A stretch of 64,000 bases of DNA, taken from Lepisosteus oculatus (Eukaryota; Chordata; Actinopteri; Semionotiformes; Lepisosteidae). The stretch lies in NCBI RefSeq assembly GCF_040954835.1, contig NC_090705.1, forward strand, positions 16,008,436 through 16,072,435. The letters are read 5' to 3'. The notes below the pieces were generated by a model. The model saw only the letters and a list, made by a program, of their open reading frames with translations, was not told the origin of the DNA and did no database searches. The position numbers and the translations under genes are program-made. Positions 56,381 to 64,000 of the stretch are shown here, one piece after another (the first letter of the stretch is position 1; every line of letters starts with the position of its first letter).

Positions 56381-56426
56381 AATATTTCCCTTTTGTGTTC
56401 TAGTGCTCTGTAGCCCACCCCTTTAA

Positions 56427-56983
56427 AGGGGAACCGCAGACCCAATTTCTCTGACCGGTTCTTAAATCTCAATAACAAAATAAAATTCATGGACGTTATA
56501 GGAAAAAAAAAAGACAAATTTGTTATTAAGCCCCAAATCATGAACTTTGTGAAAGTATTGTAAGTCACCATGATGTCGCAAACTTGCGTTCCGAGTTCCT
56601 CCTACTCACTAGTCTCCGTAATGTCTAACGTAAGGCGATGCAGGAGCGAATAAAAACAGGTTGTGCAGCAGCCATTTCACCACAGAGATGTTCCGGCGTG
56701 ATCTGCATGCAGTGTTAACAAGTAGTATTTGTCAGAAAAAACGTGTTGAAATTAAAAGCTATATATCTATTGGATTTAAAGAGATGTATTCACAAACATA
56801 CTTGTTTACCAGTTTTGTTGCCTTGTTCTGTATTGAAGAATATGGTGTTGTGCCTACCTGGATATTTACTCTATTTTGTGATGTAAATTGGAGGTTTTAT
56901 TATTTTTATTGCAGTGTAAAATGCACACATCAATGCAGATTCTTTCCAACCTCAAAACAGGAAAATAGCATTGTAGTTCCCCT
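56427..56983. mobile_element. TTAA-flanked MITE, piggyBac/Kolobok-like
   Basis: Terminal inverted repeats AGGGGAACCGCA and (reverse complement of the right end) AGGGGAACTACA, flanked on both sides by TTAA (56423-56426 and 56984-56987). The length is 557 bp. The interior has one 108-codon frame without a transposase signature, so it is non-autonomous. A TTAA target duplication is used by piggyBac and Kolobok. Confidence 0.82.
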
Positions 56984-57261
56984 TTAAGTGCAGTGCTGTT
57001 TAAATTGAATCGTATTGTCCATTCTTAAACAGAACTGTGTGTACGATGCACTGCACACACAGGACACCAGGAATTTGCCAGAGCAGGGCCCTGGGACTGC
57101 AGTGTCTTCAGGTTTTCATTTATCATCGAACCCTATGACGAACTAAAAATGGTTTACTAGGAGTTTGTTTTTCGCTTCCAACAAATGACAGATTTGCTTA
57201 GAAAATCTCCTGAGCCATTACAAATCTTTGACCGTTTAGGGGTAGAAAACAATTATATTAG

Positions 57262-57500
57262 CTGCCAGGTGGCTCAGCAGGAACACTATCAGAGCACGGG
57301 TCCAATGGCTACAATTCAGAAGAAGCCGGTTCAGTCCTGGGCTAAGTCATGAGCTGAACCTGCCTGCAATTCACATCTGGCTTGAGCTCATCCTGGCTGA
57401 TTCAAGTAGGCTCACGGCATCAAGTTCATTGGCAGTTTTCCACTCAAAAGGAATGGGTGCGTATAAGCTTGCAGTGACTCCGATAAGGCACTAAGGAGTT
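57262..57500 (+). repeat. tRNA-derived SINE with intact A box
   Basis: TGGCTCAGCAGG matches the pol III A-box consensus TRGCNNAGYNGG. A B-box-like CGGTTCAGTCCTGG follows about 65 bases later. The tail is not clear. Confidence 0.6.
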
Positions 57501-57599
57501 CTCAGCAGATCTTGGATGAGGGGCTAAAGCAGAGACAGTAGATTTTCCTCCAGTGCAGGGTCAAAGGTTGTAATGACAAGCCATGTTCCACCACAGGCA

Positions 57600-57682
57600 A
57601 GACCACAGCCTGGATGGATGCCGGTCCATCACAGGGTACAAAGCAGGATCACAGCCTGGACAGGACAACAGACCACGACAAG

Positions 57683-57714
<32 letters not shown>

Positions 57715-57905
57715 GGACAGGGGATAATTCAGGAACAATAATTCACATGGTAAGCATTTCTTTGGATGGTGGATGGAAATAAAAAAAACCTGGCAGAAAT
57801 CCATACTTTGAAACTCCATGCAGGTGGCACCACAGCCCAGAATCAAAGCCAGGACCCGAGATCTATAAAGCACCCGTACTGACTACTAGATCACCAGGAC
57901 ACCTC
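57600..57905 (-). repeat. tRNA-like fish SINE fragment with internal (AC)n
   Basis: TGGATGCCGGTCCATCACAGGG and, further right, ACTCCATGCAGGTGGCACC belong to the minus orientation of the 2631-2960 family. The AC repeat 57684-57713 sits in the middle, where the family has an AC-rich part. Confidence 0.65.
57684..57713. repeat. (AC)n microsatellite
   Basis: About 15 uninterrupted dinucleotide units, grown out of the AC-rich part of the surrounding SINE. Confidence 0.95.
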
Positions 57906-60143
57906 TCTACTTTACTGTAAACTGTGCACAAAATCTGCTTTGTGTTATATTCCGTAACATCCATAGGTCTTCAACTCCAACAACTCTAAACTCAGCATTT
58001 TTTGGTACTTTCAGCCTTGAACTAATTGATGTGCCTATCTCCTGTAGTAAATTATTGCTTATTTATGGAACTAGGAACAAGTTATCTTTGCACGATGTCA
58101 GAATGATCACTTACTGGCCTCCAACATGCAGCATATAAAAAAAAAATCGGAATAAATTCTGCCTAGGTGCAAATGCAGAGAAAGATGCCAAAGGCAGTCA
58201 GAAACTAGTCAGCTGAAAACTATGACTAGAAAATTAATTTAGTTACTTCAAGCTTTGTTCAGTCTTCTACAGATCGCAGTGGTTAATTAATCTTAGTGAA
58301 CTAAGTGAAGCAGATAACTCAGTTGAGCACATAAAATGCAGTGATTTGCAGGATTATCTGTAGTGCATGAGAGTTTCTATTTTTTTTAACTGAAGTTCTT
58401 TAAAGATTACATAGCCTTTAACTGCCCAAATGAGAAAATATTTTGGATATGTTTTTCTCTTTTCTTGATTTAGATGGGTAACTACAATGTTGTGGATCAT
58501 TTTCCTTGCCTCTGACAGAACAGGACACAATTTCAGTTATTTCAAGTCATTTTTAATGACCTGTTAGCTGCAACTGATGAAAAAATCCTGTCGATATCTC
58601 GGTGTTTCCCACAGCCACAGACACCAGGCCTGTGAAAATTAACCCAAAACCCCAAACCCTTTGGTTCAAATCGAATGAAACCAAACGGACCAGGACTGGA
58701 AAGTAATTTTTAGGCCAACCTGTGAAAAAAATTATGAGTACCTGTTGTGATAAAAGCATCCTGAACTAGTATATTACAATGCATATAGTATATTAACACC
58801 TTACCATGTAATAACCAGAAATAAAAATCCCATAATGAACCAAATGTTTCACCTTGTCTTGGGTAGACTGGTACAATAAGTAATATCTAATCTAGTGAAT
58901 CAGCTCATGCAGTGCTGAAATCTAAATGTGGATTTAAATGACAATTGGACAGCAGGTAAAGACAACTGAAAAGGTGGCACACATTTTAAAATTGGTCAAG
59001 GCCAATAATAGCCTAGAAACTGTGAAGGGTTGCACCCACAAACACATGTATACACGCCAGAAGACACAGGGAAGGAAAGAATCTTTTCTAGTATCCACAT
59101 CAAAATTCAGTCTTAGGCCTCAATCAACAGTGTAAAAACCACAAACTATTTAAACCACAAAAGGGTGGTCGCACTAAAAGATAAAAATACTGGCATACAT
59201 TGGTTCTGATGTTGAAAAGCGAAGGATGACAAAAAAAAAGTTTAAATAAAAGTTGGGTAAAACATTTTTTTTTAAATCGCTGTTGAGATTGTTTTAATAC
59301 GTAGTAGCAGCGTTCCCAAACGGTGGTGTAACATCGTGGGTTACATGAACACACCCTCCAGAGCTCCTGCAATTTGAGGCTCAGCACAGTTAAATAATAC
59401 ACCCGGCTTTTCAGCCTCGTTGGTCAAATTAAATAAAAAGCACATCCAGAGTTTTACATATATTGATTTTAAATGTTACAATATAAATAAAATGTGTACA
59501 AAAGAACAGAAAAAAATAAACTTTCTACAGTTTTAAATATTTGTATCTTTTTCTAGAAAAAAAAATGCCAACAAAAGCAAAATATTCAGGGGCACATGAA
59601 CAAACCCTTAAGAGCACAGGGCAGAAAAATATATCACAAGTCAGATATGTTTTACATATCAGCCACCCTTTTCATTTGAAGGAACAAAACATAAGTAGGG
59701 TTTTTTTTTCCCACCAAAGAAACTGCGACTAATAACCCATTAAAGTTTAGGAGATTCTACCTTTAAAAGGCAAGTTTAACTCCAGACTAACACCATATTC
59801 TGCACATCTGAAATTTACAGAAAGGTTTAAATAAACAACATGTTATGATTTACAGTTTAATACTATGGATTTGTCTAAGGAATTATTGTGCTGTATGACA
59901 TTTGATGTGACAGTACTTTTTTTTCATCTAGAAAGCTTGATCATAAAGTCTACAAAATCTAGTGTAAAATTTAGTGCCCCATTTCCACCACTACTAACAG
60001 ATGAGCTGGTCGTTCTGGCCAGGGTGCCTATAGAAATGTCTGTGCTCCAGCTGCATCTTCTCAGCTGTACCTGAATCTAGCTAGCACTTGCACTGAAATT
60101 GTTTTAAGATGGTAAACTCCCATCACGATGTAGCGAAAAACAA

Positions 60144-60149
60144 TTTATT
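60144..60149 (-). terminator. Candidate polyadenylation signal of ADNP2
   Basis: AATAAA on the minus strand, about 400 nt past the ADNP2 stop. Another AATAAA overlaps the stop codon itself and is too close to be the main site. Distal sites are possible. Confidence 0.4.
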
Positions 60150-60546
60150 GATCTAGATATGCCACAGTAGAGCCTGCCTGGCCTCGGACAAGGTCCAAAA
60201 TTATACTGCCTGTGGTGTACCTGAGGTGGAACTGAACTGCAGTGGAAAAGAACTGTTGCTTTCGGCCAGACTGGCCAGCTCAGTGGTGGCCGAAACACAG
60301 CAATGGAAACAGGTTATAACAGTCCCATGTCTAGCAACACTGTTCCTAGATCACTAGCTCTCATTGTGACGTTTGGCAGCACCAGGGTTTTCAGCGCATC
60401 TGCATCGACGACGAGATCGGTTTTCGCCACATTTGCTTTGGGTAACTCTGATCCTGTAGACTCGGTGAAAGGTACAAAACAGGATTTGGACAGATCAGGT
60501 TTTTGTTTTTTTCCTGGAAGAATTCCTCAACGACCGTGGAAACGGT

Positions 60547-63330
60547 TTATTCAGTGTCTGTTTCCGGGATGAAAAGGTCGTGCTTCAACTTCATAACCTC
60601 CGCCATATTAAACCCTAACAAGACGGCTGCCCTGTTCTTCTGGATGGCTTTCATACATCGGGACCGTCTGGAGCCGAAGTGGCAGGCTACGTCGGTCTTG
60701 TTGAACCACATACGGGCCGCCAGCACTTCCGTCTCCTTCTTGGACAGGTACGGCTTCCTGTTAAAGTACTTGGTGAGGAACTGCTTTCGGTCCTCGAAGG
60801 AGCGCATTTCCATCCCAGTGGGATCCAGGACAAGAGGCATAGAAGGTTCGTTTTGTGCAGGGGGCTTGGCGACGTTCTCCGTATCCACCTTCCTCCGTTT
60901 GGCAGCCAGGGCTTCTCTCTCCCTCTTGTTGGCTTCGACCGCCTCTTTCAAGGCCTTTTCCAATCTCAGCTTGCTCTGCAGCTGAGGGTTCGATTCCTGA
61001 GAGCTGGAAGCCACCTGAGGGCCTCCTGGTTCCATGGAATATAGGACCACTCTCTGGAGTCCCCCGTTCATTGTGATCACCCTCTGAGCACTGGAGCCGG
61101 GGCTCATCAACCTCTCCAAGTCCTTAGCAGTCTTGGGGGCACACCTGCAGCGCTGCACGTGAATAGAAATGGCTTTGGGGGTTGTCTTCCCAGTGTACAC
61201 GCCGCAACAGTATATGCACTTGAAGGCCGGGGTCTTCAGGATGGCATGGATCGTGGGCATAATGTGGTGCTTCACCTTCAGATGCAGCTCATAGTCCTCA
61301 GCACTGTGCAGCTTCTCTGGGCAAAAGGGACAGTTGGTCGAGTGAGTCTTAACAGGGACTTGGCATATAGTCTGAGTCGAACCTGGTACCATCTTGACAT
61401 AAATCAGGTCCCGAGAACCAGTGACCAGGACCAAATTAAGCTCCCTATCCCCCAGAAGTTCCTTAGGCGCACACGTGCTAAAGTCAAAATACGGAAACAG
61501 GAGTCCCCCGCTGTAGTCCGTTAAAATCTGGTACTCGTTTTTCATGAAGTCGCAGTTTGCTTTCTGCGATAGCCCGTGCTCCACGTTTGTGTGCTCCATG
61601 AGCTGTTTCAGAGAGTAGAACATTGCTGGGCAGTACAAACAGTTCAGACCATGCAGCAGGTGTTCGAAAAGCCCTTTTTCCGAAAGCAGGATTTTACAAA
61701 GCAGACATTTCATGGTTTTCTCCTTAACCTTTTTCAAAAACGGTGCCCGGGCGGCTAATCCTTGTGCAGCGTGACGGAGCTTGGCACCGGCCTGCTTATG
61801 GGCTACCTCCGTGTGTACTTGGTATACGTTAGAAGGGAAGAGCTCGTTGCAGACGGGGCATGTTATCCACTTCTTGGCCTGCTTGGATGCTGCAGCAGAG
61901 CTCAGTACAGGCTGGGCTGGGGGCTTGTTTGGCTGTAAAGTGGCACTGCCCTGGGCCCCCGTCAAAGGTCCCGTGTTGAGTGTCTGAGTGCCACCAGACT
62001 GAACAGGCATGGTGACCTGAACAGGTGCGAGCGTGTAAGTGGGCAAGCCGTTGACTTTGTTTCCCGTGGGAATGAGCTGGCTGAGGACAGACTGAGAGGC
62101 GAGCATGGTGCCTTTGGAGGAGCCGACACCAGACACCGTCTGGTTTAGAGGAAGTCTCTGCGTCACCAGGAGCGGCTGAGATCCGGGGCCTCGCACCCCC
62201 ATCTTGTTTGGGACGTTCACAGGAAGACCAGGCGGCAGCAGAGTCAGGCGCTGTTGCTGCTGCACAGGAACGCCGACAGAAATCGACATCTGCTTCGAAG
62301 CGCTCTCCGGGGCGCTCGGCAACGACGTGCCCGCGGGGCCCTTGCGCAAGACTGCGCCAGCGGCCTGCGCCGCGGAGGTGGCCACGCTGGCTGGCGGGGG
62401 CATGCTGGCTGTCACTCCTCGGGGAGGAGGCTGGGAGTTCTGCAGAGTCGCGACCGCAGAGCCCGGCGGAAGGAGACCCTTCGCCTCCGCGCTGGCCAGC
62501 TGCACGAGAGCGGAGGCCGGCGGCGGGAGATAGGTGTGGGCCGTCCCGGGAGCGCACACCAGAGTCCCAGTGCTGTTCGCCGCTCCAGCCGGACCCCGCA
62601 GAGGAGACGCAGCAGGAACGACGGGAGCCCCGGTCATCAGCGTTCCTTCGGGAGAATGCCGGACATTCTGCGGGAACTGGGGCATTTTTGCTGGCTGCTG
62701 TTCGTTGGTCCCAAGCACCTTGGGGATTTTTACTGGTTGGTTCATTTTAGCCTTTGGAGCGATACTCTGAAGCTTATTGTGCTGATTTCTTTTCCCGATC
62801 TTTCCGTGCTCGAACATTAGGAATTTCAGGTGCCCCTCTAATTCCTTGTGCTTGTCTGAAGTCAGGATGTGGTAAAGCAGATGCTCGGAGCTGTCGGCTG
62901 GCAGGTTGCACATCCTGCAGTAAAATCGGAGAGGGGGGGAGCTGGCGTTCATTTCGCTTTCCGTTCTTTGCCCGAAATAGCGGTTCAGCAACGACGTGTA
63001 GTGATTCACCAGTATGTGTTTTTTCATGCAGTAATATAAGGAGTCCTGGTAGGGGCACTTCCGACAGGAGAACCTGTCCGTGATGACTGCAGATCCGGAG
63101 CCGGTCTGGGAAGGGGCAGCCTGGTTCTTCCTCGGGACAGTGTGGAAGATCTTGCAGTGCTGGTTGATGACTTTGGGGTGGGCAGTGAAAGGACACACGG
63201 GACAGGTAGCCAGAGCTTCCAGGTCCTGCTCGTCCTCGTGGCACCGCTGCACATGGCCTCTGTAGGCGTAGTGAGTCCTGGAGGAGAACTTGCACAGGCT
63301 GCAGCAGAACAGGTTGGTGCGGTACTTTGG
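60547..63330 (-). CDS. ADNP2: ADNP2, zinc-finger and homeodomain protein, last coding exon
   Basis: Nuclear, chromatin-associated relative of ADNP. This single exon encodes 927 aa and the stop; the remaining N-terminal codons (about 65 in human) lie beyond the right edge. Acceptor TTTATTTTTCAG, first codons PKYRT (human KVRYRT). Order of domains: four C2H2-type fingers in residues 1-170 (CCSLCKFSS, CPVCPFTAHPKVINQH, CRKCPYQDSLYYCMKKH, CRMCNLPADSSEH); a long low-complexity Pro/Ser/Ala/Gln linker (about 190-490); IPTGNKVNGLPTYTLAPV, nearly identical to human; further fingers including CPVCNELFPSNVYQVHTEVAH and AFKCIYCCGVYTGK; and a homeodomain at about 843-903 followed by VLLGFNMAEVMKLKHDL. The TLAPV and NELFPSNVYQ matches separate it from ADNP. 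The linker is shorter than in human (total 1131 aa). Confidence 0.97.
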   Translation of the reverse strand, partial: PKYRTNLFCCSLCKFSSRTHYAYRGHVQRCHEDEQDLEALATCPVCPFTAHPKVINQHCKIFHTVPRKNQAAPSQTGSGSAVITDRFSCRKCPYQDSLYYCMKKHILVNHYTSLLNRYFGQRTESEMNASSPPLRFYCRMCNLPADSSEHLLYHILTSDKHKELEGHLKFLMFEHGKIGKRNQHNKLQSIAPKAKMNQPVKIPKVLGTNEQQPAKMPQFPQNVRHSPEGTLMTGAPVVPAASPLRGPAGAANSTGTLVCAPGTAHTYLPPPASALVQLASAEAKGLLPPGSAVATLQNSQPPPRGVTASMPPPASVATSAAQAAGAVLRKGPAGTSLPSAPESASKQMSISVGVPVQQQQRLTLLPPGLPVNVPNKMGVRGPGSQPLLVTQRLPLNQTVSGVGSSKGTMLASQSVLSQLIPTGNKVNGLPTYTLAPVQVTMPVQSGGTQTLNTGPLTGAQGSATLQPNKPPAQPVLSSAAASKQAKKWITCPVCNELFPSNVYQVHTEVAHKQAGAKLRHAAQGLAARAPFLKKVKEKTMKCLLCKILLSEKGLFEHLLHGLNCLYCPAMFYSLKQLMEHTNVEHGLSQKANCDFMKNEYQILTDYSGGLLFPYFDFSTCAPKELLGDRELNLVLVTGSRDLIYVKMVPGSTQTICQVPVKTHSTNCPFCPEKLHSAEDYELHLKVKHHIMPTIHAILKTPAFKCIYCCGVYTGKTTPKAISIHVQRCRCAPKTAKDLERLMSPGSSAQRVITMNGGLQRVVLYSMEPGGPQVASSSQESNPQLQSKLRLEKALKEAVEANKREREALAAKRRKVDTENVAKPPAQNEPSMPLVLDPTGMEMRSFEDRKQFLTKYFNRKPYLSKKETEVLAARMWFNKTDVACHFGSRRSRCMKAIQKNRAAVLLGFNMAEVMKLKHDLFIPETDTE

Positions 63331-64000
63331 CTGAAAAATAAAGACTGACAATCATTATCCTGATAACACAAAACCTTCATGATTTCCTGTTTATGGTATA
63401 GGAAGCTTGGTTACAAAACCTTGGGACATTGTTACAGCTGTGAAAAGTAGTTTTTTTTTCCCATTGATCAGACGTCCAATGCTTTCATGTTTTGTTAATT
63501 TTTGTATTTTGCAAGCACTTTGTGGCTGCTTACTAATGCAGGAGAATAGAAATCCAGAGGCTCACTGAAACGTTCAATTGTAGCTACTTCAAAATACAAC
63601 AATTTCAATGAACAAATCGTTTTAGGAGAATTATGCTGTTTGATATGGGTGAGTCACATAACTGTACTCCATGAAAATAAAACACATGGAAGCTACTTAG
63701 TTGTAACTGAGGAAATATTTAGAAATAGGTGACTGCTGACACTGTCATAGCTCAGAAAACCTTGTCCTTAATCGTACGAACTACCCACATACAATCAAAG
63801 CATACAGAATGAAAGAAGATACATAACAGCACCCAACTGCTGCAGCCCAGCAACTTAAGTTTATCCATAAGGACATAAACAGAGTAGAGCAGAGCAGTAA
63901 ATACGTAGAATAATCTACAGTATATACAGTATTGAAACTTTTTACATGTCAGTGTTGAAATGTGATGATGGCACACGTGCCACATTTCAGCATATTGTGA
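63331..64000 (-). other. ADNP2 intron, partial
   Basis: The intron upstream of the large ADNP2 exon continues past the window edge. No upstream coding exon is recognisable; the open frame at 63752-63985 resembles nothing in the family. I see no repeats. Confidence 0.85.

Larger units (their letters stand above)
51490..60546. other. Intergenic region between RBFA and ADNP2
   Basis: Nine kilobases without a recognisable gene. The left end should carry the RBFA promoter, with no clear CpG island. Repeats: tRNA-like SINE (52395-52735, -), TTAA-flanked MITE (56427-56983), tRNA-derived SINE (57262-57500, +), tRNA-like SINE fragment with an AC repeat (57600-57905, -). A GC-rich block with several overlapping open frames lies at 55780-56380. 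The right end is the ADNP2 3' UTR. Confidence 0.75.

Noticed and set aside
61829-62557. 242-codon minus-strand frame and several plus-strand frames inside ADNP2
   Set aside because: Alternative frames of the GC-rich ADNP2 linker; the ADNP2 frame is supported by fingers and homeodomain on both sides.

Overview
The window is a vertebrate nuclear locus with five protein-coding genes: SLC66A2 (PQLC1), HSBP1L1, TXNL4A, RBFA and ADNP2. These five genes lie in this order on human 18q23. The interspersed repeats point to a ray-finned fish: 5S-rRNA-headed SINEs with a tail related to L2 LINEs, tRNA-derived SINEs with fish-type tails, Penelope-like termini and a TTAA-flanked MITE. Some of these repeats, as far as I recall, are common in non-teleost lineages such as gar or bowfin. 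The species cannot be fixed from the sequence alone.

Layout. SLC66A2 occupies about 0.5-33.5 kb on the minus strand, with five coding exons and long introns loaded with repeats. HSBP1L1 (36.5-40.8 kb, plus strand) is divergent from it across a 3-kb intergenic stretch. TXNL4A (41.2-43.4 kb coding, minus strand) converges on HSBP1L1, and their stop codons are only 369 bp apart. RBFA (45.1-51.5 kb, minus) follows, then a 9-kb intergenic stretch of repeats. The large last coding exon of ADNP2 (60.5-63.3 kb, minus) comes next; its upstream exons lie beyond the right edge. Every splice junction was joined by reading frame. The assembled lengths are 270 aa (SLC66A2), 75 aa (HSBP1L1), 142 aa (TXNL4A), 409 aa (RBFA) and 927 aa (the ADNP2 exon).

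The genes share no pathway. SLC66A2 is a PQ-loop membrane protein, HSBP1L1 a small coiled-coil protein, TXNL4A a core U5 snRNP protein, RBFA a mitochondrial ribosome assembly factor and ADNP2 a zinc-finger/homeodomain nuclear protein. Most of the window (over 90%) is intronic or intergenic.

The most notable observations are these. HSBP1L1 has a U12-type AT-AC intron, and a SINE has inserted inside it. Two overlapping hairpins in HSBP1L1 intron 1 look like a template-switch event. A 557-bp TTAA-flanked MITE lies between RBFA and ADNP2. A nested inverted-repeat/Penelope-like composite lies in the large SLC66A2 intron, along with 5S-headed SINEs of two apparent ages. I found no tRNA, rRNA or CRISPR locus, and no convincing novel protein-coding system.
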